This document shows positions 27,288 through 36,388 of a DNA stretch of 64,000 nt, in pieces (position 1 is the stretch's first letter; the number at the start of each line of letters is the position of its first letter). The notes below the pieces were generated by a model, which worked only from the letters and a program-made list of their open reading frames with translations, was not told the DNA's origin and did not search any database. A program made the translations under genes and the position numbers. The stretch is from the NCBI GenBank assembly GCA_963760405.1, contig CAVXCV010000007.1, positions 62,001 through 126,000 on the forward strand. Reading direction: 5' to 3'. The stretch is from RYN-230 sp963760405. Lineage in GTDB: Bacteria > Actinomycetota > Actinomycetes > Streptosporangiales > Streptosporangiaceae.

Positions 27288-27682
27288 CGGACGAGCTGCC
27301 GATCACGTCCGGGGATGACGTGGTACGGGTCCGGCAGCACGTGCGGAAGGCGGCCGCCAGCCGCGGGCTGTCCCTGGTGGATCAGACCAAGCTCGTCACC
27401 GCCGCCAGTGAGCTGGCCCGCAACGCGCTGATCCACGGCGGCGGCGGCACCGCCCGGGTCGAGGCGGCCCAGTCGGTGACCGGCCGGGCCGGGATCAGGA
27501 TCACGTTCAGCGACCAGGGCCCGGGCATCCCGGACGTGGACCTGGCGCTCACCGACGGCTGGACCACCGGCGACGGGCTGGGCCTCGGCCTGTCCGGAGC
27601 GCGGCGGCTGGTGGACGAGTTCGAGCTGATCTCCAAGCCGGGCAGCGGGACCAGCGTCATGGTGGCCAAGTGGTCGCGCTGA
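27284..27682 (+). CDS. rsbT: RsbT-like serine/threonine kinase
   Basis: 132 residues of GHKL kinase fold: N-box TAASELARNALIHGGGGTAR, G1 FSDQGPGIPD, G2 GDGLGLGLSGARRLVDEF. RsbT phosphorylates RsbR/RsbS and, once released, activates a PP2C phosphatase. Here the next gene begins 13 bases before its stop, so kinase and downstream kinase-phosphatase fusion are co-translated. Confidence 0.93.
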   Translation: MTDELPITSGDDVVRVRQHVRKAAASRGLSLVDQTKLVTAASELARNALIHGGGGTARVEAAQSVTGRAGIRITFSDQGPGIPDVDLALTDGWTTGDGLGLGLSGARRLVDEFELISKPGSGTSVMVAKWSR

Positions 27683-28815
27683 GCAGGCCGCTGACCACCC
27701 CGGCCGATGAGGACATGCGCTGGCTCCGGGTCGAGGAGCCGAGCGCGGGCGCGGCCTGCCGCAGCGCCGCGGTGGCCCTGGCGCACCGGCTCGGCTTTCC
27801 CGCGACCCGGGCCGACCAGGTGGTCCTGGCGGTCACCGAGGCCGCCACGAACCTGCACAAGCACGCCCGCGATGGCGCCGTGCTGCTGCGGGCGGGCCCG
27901 GATGACACCGGCATCGAGCTGGTGACCATCGACTCCGGGCCCGGGGTGCCGGACGTCGGCGCCGCGCTGCGGGACGGGCACTCTACTGCGGGCTCGCTCG
28001 GCATCGGCCTGGGCGCGATCAGCCGGCTGGCTGATTTCTGCGACATGTACTCGGCCCCCGGCTACGGCACCGCGCTGGTGGCGCGGTTCGAGAAAGTACC
28101 CGGTCCGCGGGTGTGGCCCTGCTGCACGGGGCTGACCCGGCCGATCACCGGGGAAACCGAGTGCGGTGACGTCTACGCGGCAGTACAGCCCGAACCAGTA
28201 CAGCCCGAACCAGGGCAGGCCGGACCGGGACAGGCCCAACCGGGGCAGGCCGGACCAGTACAGCCCGAACCAGGGCAGGCCGAAGGGCTAACCGGACTGG
28301 GCCAGGCCGGACCGGGGCTGACCGGGATCCTGTGCGACGGCCTGGGCCACGGTCCGCTGGCCGCCGCGGCGGCCCGGGCCGGGGTGGCCGCGGTGCTGGA
28401 GGCGCCGGACGGTGAGCCCGCCGCGCTGCTGGAGCGGGCGCACCGGCGGATGGGCCCGACCCGGGGCGGCGCGGTCAGCATCGCCTCGGTCGATGCCGCG
28501 CACGCCGGTGGCCCGGTGGTCCGGTTCGCCGGGCTCGGCAACGTCGCAGGCTGGATCCTGACCGCCGAGGCACGCAGCGGCATGGCGTCCATCCCGGGCA
28601 TCGCCGGCCATCAGGCCCGCAAGTTCCGCCAGTTCGAGTACGCGCTGCCCGCTGGCGCGGCCGTGGTGCTGCACTCCGACGGGCTGACCAGCCGGTGGGA
28701 CGCCCGCGCGCTGCCCGGCCTGGCCGGCCGCGACCCGCTGGTCATCGCGGCCATGCTGCTCGCGGCGGCCGGGCGGCACCGCGACGACGCCGGGATACTG
28801 GTGCTGAAGCCATGA
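27670..28815 (+). CDS. fusion of anti-sigma-type HATPase and PP2C/RsbX-like phosphatase
   Basis: 381 residues. Residues about 20-140 are a GHKL ATPase (LAVTEAATNLHKHARDGAVL; IDSGPGVPD; LGIGLGAISRLADF). Residues about 150-381 are a SpoIIE/RsbX-like phosphatase (GECGDVYA-like start, GILCDGLGHGPLAAAAARAG, HSDGLTSRWDARAL, DDAGILVL). RsbX normally dephosphorylates RsbR/RsbS to reset the stressosome; here it is joined to a second kinase domain, so phosphorylation and its reversal are on one chain. The linker is a 15-bp repeat array encoding PGQAG/PVQPE units. Start is GTG. Confidence 0.85.
   Translation: MVALSRPLTTPADEDMRWLRVEEPSAGAACRSAAVALAHRLGFPATRADQVVLAVTEAATNLHKHARDGAVLLRAGPDDTGIELVTIDSGPGVPDVGAALRDGHSTAGSLGIGLGAISRLADFCDMYSAPGYGTALVARFEKVPGPRVWPCCTGLTRPITGETECGDVYAAVQPEPVQPEPGQAGPGQAQPGQAGPVQPEPGQAEGLTGLGQAGPGLTGILCDGLGHGPLAAAAARAGVAAVLEAPDGEPAALLERAHRRMGPTRGGAVSIASVDAAHAGGPVVRFAGLGNVAGWILTAEARSGMASIPGIAGHQARKFRQFEYALPAGAAVVLHSDGLTSRWDARALPGLAGRDPLVIAAMLLAAAGRHRDDAGILVLKP
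28187..28290. repeat. 15-bp tandem repeat in kinase-phosphatase linker
   Basis: About seven imperfect units of the CAGTACAGCCCGAAC / CAGGCCGGACCGGGA type, encoding alternating VQPEP and GQAGP pentapeptides in frame. Confidence 0.85.
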
Positions 28816-30461
28816 GTGATGAGGTCATGGGCACCGTGCTGGCCCGCACTGAGGTCCGGGACGCATCCGGGGTGTTCGCCGCCCGGCAGCTCGGCCGCGA
28901 GGTCGCCGCCGAGCTGGGCCTGGACCGCCAGGACCAGGTCCGGGTGGCGACCGCGCTCAGCGAGGTGGGCCGGGGCGCGGTCGTCACCGGGCAGGCCGCG
29001 ACCATCGAGTACGGCGCGGACCAGGCCAGCCTGGTCATCACCGTGACGCTGGACGGCGAGCCGCCCGCCGATGCGGTCAGCGCGGCCGGCCGGCTGATGG
29101 ACTCCACCGCCGCGACCGGGTCCGTGCTGCGGATGACGAAGCGGCGGCCCGCCGGGATCGGCGTGGACATGGCCGCGGTCAGCAAGCGGCTCGAGGCCAT
29201 GTTCCCCCCGTCTGCCCTGGATGAGCTGCGGCGCAACAACGAAGATCTCATCGTGGCCCTGGACGACCTGCGGCAGCAGAAGGAGCAGCTGGTGGCGGTC
29301 AACGCCGAGCTGGAAGAGACCAACCGCGGGGTGATGGCGCTGTACACCCAGCTGTCCGAGGAGCTGGAGCAGACCAACCGCGGGGTGGTGGCGCTGTACG
29401 CCGAGCTGGATGACAAGTCCGAGCGGCTGCGGGAGGCGTCCGAGGCCAAGGACCGGTTCTGGGCGAACATCAGCCACGAGCTGCGCACCCCGCTGAATTC
29501 GATCATCGGGCTGACCCGCTTGCTGGCCGAGCCGGGCAGCCCGGGCATCGGGCCGGAGCAGCTGCGCCAGGTCGAGCTGATCCGCGGCTCGGGCACGGCC
29601 CTGCTCACCCTGGTCAATGACCTGCTGGACGTGGCCAAGGCGGAGTCCGGCCGACTACACGCCGACCCGGCCATGGTGCCGCTGCCCCCGCTGCTGGCCC
29701 GGCTTCGCGGGCTGGTCCGGCCGATGGCCGCGGACAAGCCGGTGGAGGTCGTGGTCAGCGAGGACGGGGCACCGGACACCGTGCTCACCGACGAGCTGGC
29801 GCTCACCGCCATCCTGCGCAACCTGCTGTCCAACGGCATCAAGTACACCAACGAGGGCGAAGTGCGGCTGACCGTCCGCACCGCCGGCAGCCAACTCGAA
29901 TTCAGCGTCACCGACACCGGCATCGGCATCCCGGCCCGCCTGCAGCAGCGGGTGTTCGAGGAGTTCTACCAGGTCCCCGGGATCCGGCGGGCCGGTACCG
30001 GGCTGGGCTTGCCGTACGCCCGGCGGCTCGCCGAGCTGCTCGGCGGCACACTGACCCTGACCAGCGAGCCAGGCCAGGGCACCACGGTGCGGCTCACCCT
30101 GCCCAACCAGGCGCCCGCCGTGGGAACGGTGCTGCTGGCCGACGACGACTCCGGGTTCCGGCTGGTCCTGCGCGGGCTGCTGACCGGCATCGCCGACTGC
30201 GTGATCGAGGCGGAAGACGGCGTCCAGGCGCTCGCCGCGCTAGACACCGAGCACGTCGACCTGGTCCTCGCCGACCTGGCCATGCCGGGCATGGACGGGC
30301 TGACGTTGCTGGGCCGGCTGCCGCCCGCGCTCCCCGCCATCGTGATCACCGGCCGTGATGTGCCGGTCCCACCGCGCGCGGCGGCCCTGCTGGCCAAGGA
30401 CGAGCTGACCCGGGAGCGCCTGGCCTTCACTATCCGCAACGCCTGCCAGGACACGACATGA
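28812..30461 (+). CDS. hybrid histidine kinase with N-terminal RsbW/T-like domain and C-terminal REC
   Basis: 549 residues. The first 110 resemble a GHKL ATPase without a clear N-box (VRVATALSEVGRGAVVTGQA). Then a coiled coil with two near-identical heptad blocks (ELEETNRGVMALYTQLSEEL and ELEQTNRGVVALYAELDDKS), HisKA (WANISHELRTPLNSIIGLTR, His near 223), HATPase (LRNLLSNGIKYTNEGEVRLT; DTGIGIP; GTGLGLPYARRLAELLGG), and a REC domain with Asp in VLADLAMPGMDG. ATGA overlaps join it to both neighbours. It probably feeds phosphate into the REC-PP2C protein that follows. Confidence 0.92.
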   Translation: MSDEVMGTVLARTEVRDASGVFAARQLGREVAAELGLDRQDQVRVATALSEVGRGAVVTGQAATIEYGADQASLVITVTLDGEPPADAVSAAGRLMDSTAATGSVLRMTKRRPAGIGVDMAAVSKRLEAMFPPSALDELRRNNEDLIVALDDLRQQKEQLVAVNAELEETNRGVMALYTQLSEELEQTNRGVVALYAELDDKSERLREASEAKDRFWANISHELRTPLNSIIGLTRLLAEPGSPGIGPEQLRQVELIRGSGTALLTLVNDLLDVAKAESGRLHADPAMVPLPPLLARLRGLVRPMAADKPVEVVVSEDGAPDTVLTDELALTAILRNLLSNGIKYTNEGEVRLTVRTAGSQLEFSVTDTGIGIPARLQQRVFEEFYQVPGIRRAGTGLGLPYARRLAELLGGTLTLTSEPGQGTTVRLTLPNQAPAVGTVLLADDDSGFRLVLRGLLTGIADCVIEAEDGVQALAALDTEHVDLVLADLAMPGMDGLTLLGRLPPALPAIVITGRDVPVPPRAAALLAKDELTRERLAFTIRNACQDTT

Positions 30462-32035
30462 CCGACCAGCCCGCGGTGCTGCTCGTGGTCGATGACGACG
30501 AGGCCAAGCGCTACCTGCTGACCACCTGGCTGAAACGGGCCGGGCACACCGTGCTCGAGGCGGCCACCGGCCGCGATGCCCTGGCCCTGGCCGGGCAGGC
30601 CGAGGCGGTGCTGCTCGACGTGAACCTGCCGGACATGAGCGGGTTCGACGTATGCCGGATGATCAAGTCGGACCCGGCGACCATGGCCGTGCCGGTGATC
30701 CAGGTGTCCGCGACCTATGTGGACGTCGCCCACCGGGCGCACGGCCTGACCCAGGGCGCCGACGCCTACCTGGCCGAGCCCACCGAACCCGATGAGCTGC
30801 TGGCCACGGTCACGGCCATCCTGCGCTACTACCGGGCCCGGCACCGGGCCGAGCAGACCGCGTCCCGGCTGACCGTGCTGACCAGCGTCACGCTGGGCAT
30901 CAACGCGGCGCAGACGTTCGACGGGCTGGCCCGGGCCGCGGCGGCCGGGGCGGCCCGGATCTTCGGCGCCCCAGCGGTGCTGGTGCTGATACTGCCGGAC
31001 GGCCAGCTGCACCGGTTCTCGGCGTCCCCGGACCATCCGGTGCCGGCGCTGCGCGGCGGCCAGCCAGAGATTGCGGAAGCCATCTCCGGGCACCTGCTCG
31101 GCCCGGGCGCCGGCAGCACGGCCAGGTTCATCCCGGCGGCCGAGTGGCTGCAGCTGATGCCGGACAGCACGCTGCGCACCGACGTCATGGTGGCCGTGGC
31201 CCAGACCAAGCCGGGCCGGCCGCCGGTCACCATCGCGATCTCCCCCGGCAGCGCGCCCGGGGACGAGGAGATGCAGATCCTGCGCCAGCTGGTGCAGTCC
31301 GTGGCGCTGGCCGTGGAGGCGCTGCGGTCCTATGCCGAGGAGCATCTGGTGGCGCTGACCTTGCAGCGCAGCATGCTACCCACCAGCCTGCCGCTGATAC
31401 CGGGCCTGAGCATGGCCGTCCGGTACACGCCCGCCAGCGACCAGGCCGAGGTCGGCGGCGACTTCTACGAGGCGTTGCGGTGGCAGGACCAGGTCCTGGT
31501 CGCGATCGGCGACGTGCAGGGTCACTCGCTGCGCGCCGCGACCGTGATGGGCGAGCTCCGGCACGCGCTCCGGGCCTTCGCCCGGGAAGGACATGGGCCG
31601 CTCGCCATCACCAGCCTGCTGAACCAGGTGCTGCAGACCTATCACCCGGGGATCATCGCCACGCTGTGCCTGGCGCTGCTCGACCCGGCGTCCGGGACGC
31701 TGCAGGTAGTGAACTGCGGGCATCTCCCGCCGCTGATCGTCGACGCCGACGGCACCGCCAGGTACCTGGCGGAGGGCGGGGTGCTGCTCGGCATGCCGAT
31801 GCACGAGCCGCACCTGGAGCAGGCGGTGCTGCCGCCCGGCGGGACCGCGCTACTGTTCACCGACGGCCTGGTCGAGGAGCGGCACGTGTTCCTGGACGAC
31901 AACCTGGAACGGCTGCGCGCCACCGCGGAGCAGGTCAGCGGGGCCGACGTGGAAGCCTTCAGCAACTACCTGATGGCGCTGTTCGGTCCCCGGGAGGACG
32001 ACGTCGCGATGATCGCCGTGCGCCGGGCCCGCTGA
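30458..32035 (+). CDS. REC-GAF-PP2C (SpoIIE/RsbU-type) phosphatase
   Basis: 525 residues. A REC domain (LLVVDDDEAKRYLLTTWLKR; Asp in VLLDVNLPDMSGFD), a GAF-like middle (about 150-290), and a SpoIIE-type PP2C domain (VGGDFYEALRWQDQVLVAIG; DVQGHSLRAATVMGELRHAL; VNCGHLPPLI; FTDGLVEERHVF; GPREDDVAMIAVR) with the metal-binding Asp residues kept. As last gene of the operon it is the likely output: dephosphorylating an anti-anti-sigma factor encoded elsewhere. No sigma or anti-anti-sigma gene follows. Confidence 0.94.
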   Translation: MTDQPAVLLVVDDDEAKRYLLTTWLKRAGHTVLEAATGRDALALAGQAEAVLLDVNLPDMSGFDVCRMIKSDPATMAVPVIQVSATYVDVAHRAHGLTQGADAYLAEPTEPDELLATVTAILRYYRARHRAEQTASRLTVLTSVTLGINAAQTFDGLARAAAAGAARIFGAPAVLVLILPDGQLHRFSASPDHPVPALRGGQPEIAEAISGHLLGPGAGSTARFIPAAEWLQLMPDSTLRTDVMVAVAQTKPGRPPVTIAISPGSAPGDEEMQILRQLVQSVALAVEALRSYAEEHLVALTLQRSMLPTSLPLIPGLSMAVRYTPASDQAEVGGDFYEALRWQDQVLVAIGDVQGHSLRAATVMGELRHALRAFAREGHGPLAITSLLNQVLQTYHPGIIATLCLALLDPASGTLQVVNCGHLPPLIVDADGTARYLAEGGVLLGMPMHEPHLEQAVLPPGGTALLFTDGLVEERHVFLDDNLERLRATAEQVSGADVEAFSNYLMALFGPREDDVAMIAVRRAR

Positions 32036-32134
32036 CCGCAGCGGCCTCACTGGTCAGCCGGTGAACTCACCTGCTGGTAACCGGAGGGATGATGACTGTG
32101 GCCTTGGCGATGTTGGCCGGGGTCGGCCGCGGGC

Positions 32135-32164
32135 ATTAGCAGTTCGAAAATTCGAACTGCTAAT
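32135..32164. terminator. 30-bp palindrome between convergent genes
   Basis: ATTAGCAGTTCGAA and its exact complement are separated by AA. It lies 100 bases after the stressosome operon and overlaps the stop codon of a hydrolase remnant reading the other way. A bidirectional terminator fits best; it contains TTCGAA halves, but not in the spacing of an SOS box. Confidence 0.65.
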
Positions 32165-32330
32165 TGGTGATCAAGCTCAGGAACCCGGTGATGGTAGCGC
32201 GGAAGTCCCCCGGCCGCTCCAGGTGCGGCGAATGCCCGCACCCGCCGGCGCGGTCTGCAGCAGGTCCTGGGCGGCGTCGCGGCTGCCGGTGAGCAGGACC
32301 GAACCGGCCCGCACGTTCCCGGGGTTTCCT
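32160..32330 (-). pseudogene. alpha/beta-hydrolase C-terminal remnant
   Basis: Before a TAG the minus strand reads GCGHSPHLERPGDFRATITG then FLSLITN, the C-terminal helix and catalytic His region of an alpha/beta hydrolase. Upstream, in a different frame, GSVLLTGSRDAAQDLLQTA matches the preceding segment of the same fold. The rest of the gene is absent, so it is a short fossil. Confidence 0.55.
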
Positions 32331-32355
32331 GCGCGCGGCGGAATGGCCGGCTTCC

Positions 32356-34098
32356 TTACCGGGCCGGCGAATCTCCCGCTGGTCCGGGCGGGAGCCAGAA
32401 CCAGCCCTCGGACGGCCGCCCGGACGGGTCGTCAGCGGGATGGTCCGCCCTGGCCATCACCAGTTTCCGGGCGTGCTGGAGGTACTTCGCGAACGCGTTC
32501 TCGCCAGGCTGCAGCCGCATCCCTGGGTGCGCCAGCGGGCTGGCGGGCTGGAATCGCACCTCGGCCAGCCCGGGCGCGGGCGGCACGGTGCCGTCCCGGT
32601 GCTGCCACTTGCCGGTCTGCGGGTCGAACCGGTAATCGGGGAGCATCCGCTGCCCGTAACTGGCGGTGAGGTCCACCGCGGCGATGATGTAGTCGCAGAC
32701 GCTGCCCGAGATGAAGTAACTGAAGCCGACCCGGGTCCAGCCGGGCTCGTCCGCGCCGCGGCAGCCGGTACTCGCCTGGATCCCGAACAGGTCGCTGAGC
32801 AGCGTCGCCACAAAGTCGTGGTGCAGGAACCGGCGGCCGCGGCGGATCCTGAAGGAGACGATAGGCAGGCGGCGGGCGTCCTGGCTGCCGAGCAGCTCGA
32901 TGGCGGGGTGGGCGGTCCAGCGGGCCCGGGCCCGCTGCCAGAATTCTTCCTCGCGAGCCTGGATCAGGTCGGTGCCGACCGCCTGCTGCAACGCGAAGAC
33001 CAGCCCGGCCCGCACCGACTCCACCACCGCGGGAGTGCCTCGCTCCGCCTCGGCCACGGCCTGTTCCGGCGGGGTGCGCTTAGGCAGGGTGCGCTCGGGC
33101 GGATTGCGCTCAGGCAGGGTGCGCTCGGGCGGATTGCGCTCAGGCAGGGTGCGCTCGGGCGGATTGCGCTCAGGCAGGGTGCGCTCGGGCGGATTGCGCT
33201 CAGGCAGGGTGCGCTCAGGGGCCGTGTCATCAGGCCCGGGCTTACCCACGGGGCCGGTCACCAGGTCCCGGTGCACGATCAGCACGCCGGGGGTCTGCGG
33301 GCCGCCGATGAACTTGTGCGGGGACAAGAACACCGCATCCTTGTGATCACCGCGGCCGGGCTGGGTCTCGGCCATCCGGACCGGCACATGCGGCGCCGCG
33401 ATGGCGTAATCCCAGACCGACAGGGCATCGTGCCGGTGCAGCAGCGCCGCGATCCGGTCGGTATCGCTGAGGATTCCGGTCACCTCCGACGCCGCCGCGA
33501 AGCTACCGATGCGGAGCGGGCGGGGCGCGTACTCGATCAGCATCCGCTCGAGCTCGGCCAGGTCGAGGTGGCCGTGAGCGTCCGCGCCGATCGGCACGAC
33601 GTCGGCCAGCGACTCCCGCCAGGGCAGCTCAGCCGAGAGATGCCCGTACGGTCCGGTGAACACCACCGGGCGGCGCTGGGGTGGAAGGCGCGGGATGGCC
33701 TGGCGGCCGCTGGCCAGCCCGGCCGGCGAGGCCAGGCCCAGCAGCCTAACCAGAGTGTGCGCCGCACCGGTACTGCCGGACCCGCCGAAGATGACCAGGT
33801 ACTCAGCGGTGCCGCCGGCCGCGTCCCGGATGATCTGCCGGGCGTCGGCACGCAGCGCCGAAGTGTGCAGGCCGCTGGCTGAGCTTCCGCTGTGCGTGCT
33901 GGCGTACCGGGGCAGCACGTGCTCGCGGATGAAATCCTCGATGAACGACAGCGACCGGCCGGAGGCCGGGTAATCGGCATAGATCAGGCGCCGCGGGCCG
34001 TACGGGCCCAGCAGCACCTCGTCGTCGCCAATGACGCTGCGCCGGATCCAGCCCAGTAACGGCGACGCCGGTCCCGCCCCGTCTGCCTGGTACGGCAT
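32356..34098 (-). CDS. class-V aminotransferase / cysteine desulfurase-like PLP enzyme
   Basis: 580 residues. The fold-type I PLP pattern is clear: YADYPASGRSLSFIEDFIRE at the N-terminus, THSGSSASGLHTSALRADAR, AASEVTGILSDTDRIAALLH, and the PLP lysine in FLSPHKFIGGPQTPGVLI. The C-terminal domain has STGCRGADEPGWTRVGFSYF. Between the PLP loop and the C-terminal domain lies an insertion of about 50 residues made of ERTLPERNPP repeats. Enzymes of this type release sulfur or selenium from cysteine, or act on other amino acids; the substrate is not evident. No sulfur-trafficking genes are nearby. Confidence 0.85.
   Translation of the reverse strand: MPYQADGAGPASPLLGWIRRSVIGDDEVLLGPYGPRRLIYADYPASGRSLSFIEDFIREHVLPRYASTHSGSSASGLHTSALRADARQIIRDAAGGTAEYLVIFGGSGSTGAAHTLVRLLGLASPAGLASGRQAIPRLPPQRRPVVFTGPYGHLSAELPWRESLADVVPIGADAHGHLDLAELERMLIEYAPRPLRIGSFAAASEVTGILSDTDRIAALLHRHDALSVWDYAIAAPHVPVRMAETQPGRGDHKDAVFLSPHKFIGGPQTPGVLIVHRDLVTGPVGKPGPDDTAPERTLPERNPPERTLPERNPPERTLPERNPPERTLPERNPPERTLPKRTPPEQAVAEAERGTPAVVESVRAGLVFALQQAVGTDLIQAREEEFWQRARARWTAHPAIELLGSQDARRLPIVSFRIRRGRRFLHHDFVATLLSDLFGIQASTGCRGADEPGWTRVGFSYFISGSVCDYIIAAVDLTASYGQRMLPDYRFDPQTGKWQHRDGTVPPAPGLAEVRFQPASPLAHPGMRLQPGENAFAKYLQHARKLVMARADHPADDPSGRPSEGWFWLPPGPAGDSPAR
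33070..33215. repeat. 30-bp (2x15) tandem repeat inside the PLP enzyme
   Basis: About 4.5 units, each made of GCGCTCGGGCGGATT plus GCGCTCAGGCAGGGT, encoding ERNPP and ERTLP on the minus strand. The copies are almost identical, so copy number is probably unstable. Confidence 0.92.
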
Positions 34099-34310
34099 GC
34101 CAGTTTCCCCGATGTTCGTGATCGTGGAACTAAGATCGCCGCGCCGGCTGCCGCGCGATGCTGCGATCTGGGACGGGGCTACTCTGCCGGGTCGTTATTG
34201 ATCAGCGGTTGCGCGGGCATTGATCCGTTCTTGAGTGAATCACCCTAGGCCGCCGGCGCCGCATCCAGCCAGGGATTGACCACAGCGGCGGCTTCCCGGC
34301 CGGGACGCAG

Positions 34311-36364
34311 GTGCGGACAACGCCGATGACGGCACCCGGGTGGATATTTCTGCCCGGGCGGGGCACTGTGTGCGGGCGCACCCCCGGGATTCCGGCGAGT
34401 GCGCTGGTGCAGGCACGTTTTCTGCGGACGAGGCGGTGGGCACGCATGCTTGCGGCGTTGCTGCTGGCTGGGATCGTTGTGGCCCCATTGGGGTCAGCGG
34501 GGCTGTTCGTCCGGGCCAGGCCCCAGACCAATGTCGCAGGCGCCTGGCCTGCCCTCCGCCGGTTCGCGCCCGCCCTGGCCGGGACCGCGATACTCGCCGC
34601 CGCGGCGGCGGGCGTGCTCCGGCTGCTGCACGCGACCGAGCACAACCTGATCGCCGGGGCCGCGGGCGTGGTGGTGGCCAGCCTGATCTGGCTCCCGGTG
34701 ACCCGGCGCTGGAACGCCCGCGCCCACCTGTGCTGGTCGTCCAGCATCTTCCTGTTCGCCGTCTACCTCACGTTCGCGCTGACCTGGACCTTCGACAGCC
34801 ATCTCGGGCCGTTCAGCACGGCAGGCGGCCTGCTGCTCTGGGTCTTCGAATTGTTCGCCGCGTTGCTGTCCTGCGCCTACCTGTGGGAGATCTGTGACGC
34901 GCTGGGTACCGAGCGCTGGCGGCGGGTCACCCGGGCCGCCCCGCTCGGCTCGGTGAACACGGAAGGCACCCGGGTGATGGCCATCCCGGGGCGGGGCGCT
35001 GACGATGCTGATGAGCTGCCGTTCGTCAGCCTGCACGTGCCCGCGCACAACGAGCCGCCGGACATGGTCATCGACACCCTGCGCTGCCTGCTCCGGCTGG
35101 ACTACCCGCGCTATGAGGTCATCCTGATCGACGACAACACCGACGACGAGAAGCTGTGGCGCCCGGTCGAGGAGTGGTGCGCGCGGCATGACGTGAAGTT
35201 CGCCCACCTGGAGGACTGGCCGGGCTACAAGTCCGGCGCGCTCGACTATGCGCTGCGTGAGCTCACCGATGAACGGGCTGAGGTGATCGGCGTCGTCAAC
35301 TCCGACTACCAGATCGAGCCGGGATTCCTGCGTAACTGCGCGCCCGCGTTCGCCGAGCCGTGGGTGGGGTTCATCCAGTGCCCGCAGGATTACCGGGACT
35401 GGCGGCACGCCCCCTACTACCGGCGGTTGTACTACTCCTACAAGTACTTCTTCGCGGTGTCCCAGCCCTCCCGGAACGAGCACGACGGCGCCATCTTCGC
35501 TGGGACGATGGGGCTGATCCGGCGGGTCGCCCTGGAGCAGCTGGGCGGCTGGGACGAATGGTGCATCACTGAGGACGCCGAGCTGTCCCTCCGACTGCTC
35601 CGGGCCGGCTGGCACGGGCTGCACATTGATCAGACCTACGGCCGCGGGATCATGCCGCTGACCTTCGAAGGGCTCAAGGGCCAGCGCTACCGGTGGTGCT
35701 TCGGCGGGATCCAGATCCTGTGGATGCACTGGCGTTCCCTGCGCACCCCCAAGACCAGTGAGCGGGCCAGGTGGTGGGAGGCACTCCGGGCGAACTGGGC
35801 CGAGTCGTCGCTCGCCCTGCTCGGCACGGCGGGCATCGCGGGCGCGCTGACCCGCGCCACCCAACGGCGGGCATCGCGGGCGCGCTGACCCGCGCCACCC
35901 AGCTGAGCGGGCCGCTGCTGGCGGTACTGCTGCTGTTCCCCACCCTGGGCATGGCCGCGGCACCGGTCAACAGCTGGGCCGCACAGCGGGCCAGCCTGCC
36001 GCAGTGGCTGCGCGAGCGGCGGCAGACCGAGTACCGGCGGGACCGCCGCGCCTTTGCCGCGGGCGCGGCCACCGGCGGGGTGGTCGCGGTGCTGGGCGTG
36101 GTGGCCGCGGCCATGGTCCTCATGCTGGCGCCGACCCGGCATCCGGTGCAGACACCGAACCTGGTCGGGCCCGCCCAGGGCGACGCGGCCGGCCCGGTGC
36201 ACAGCAGCCCGGCGGCCACTCCGTCAGCCACCGCGTCCAGTTCGTCGCCGTCGCCCTCGGCGGCGTCAGGCTCGCCCTCCCCGAGTTCATCGGTTCCGTT
36301 CTCACCGACCCCGACGGCCTCCGGCACGGTCTCGCCGACCGCGACGGCCCCGGCCAGTCCCTAG
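34311..36364 (+). pseudogene. cellulose-synthase-like family 2 glycosyltransferase, broken by a 38-bp duplication
   Basis: About 670 residues. N-terminal spans (MLAALLLAGIVVAPLGSAG; SSSIFLFAVYLTFALTW; WVFELFAALLSCAYLWEI) lead to the GT2 core: LIDDNTDDEKLW, VVNSDYQIEPGFL, TEDAELSLRL and QRYRWCFGGIQIL, i.e. the D, DxD-like, ED and QxxRW motifs of processive beta-glycan synthases. A 38-bp tandem duplication at 35827-35902 shifts the frame and makes a TGA at 35886. Removing one copy restores reading into two further spans (LLAVLLLFPTLGM; GVVAVLGVVAAAMVLML) and a Ser/Pro-rich tail. The start is GTG 34311 or a nearby ATG at 34326. Confidence 0.8.
35827..35902. repeat. 38-bp tandem duplication disrupting the glycosyltransferase
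   Basis: Two adjacent copies (35827-35864 and 35865-35902) begin CGGCGGGCATCGCGGG and differ only in their last base. As 38 is not a multiple of three, the second copy shifts the frame. Confidence 0.95.
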
Positions 36365-36388
36365 TACGACAACGGAATCCTGCCCGGG

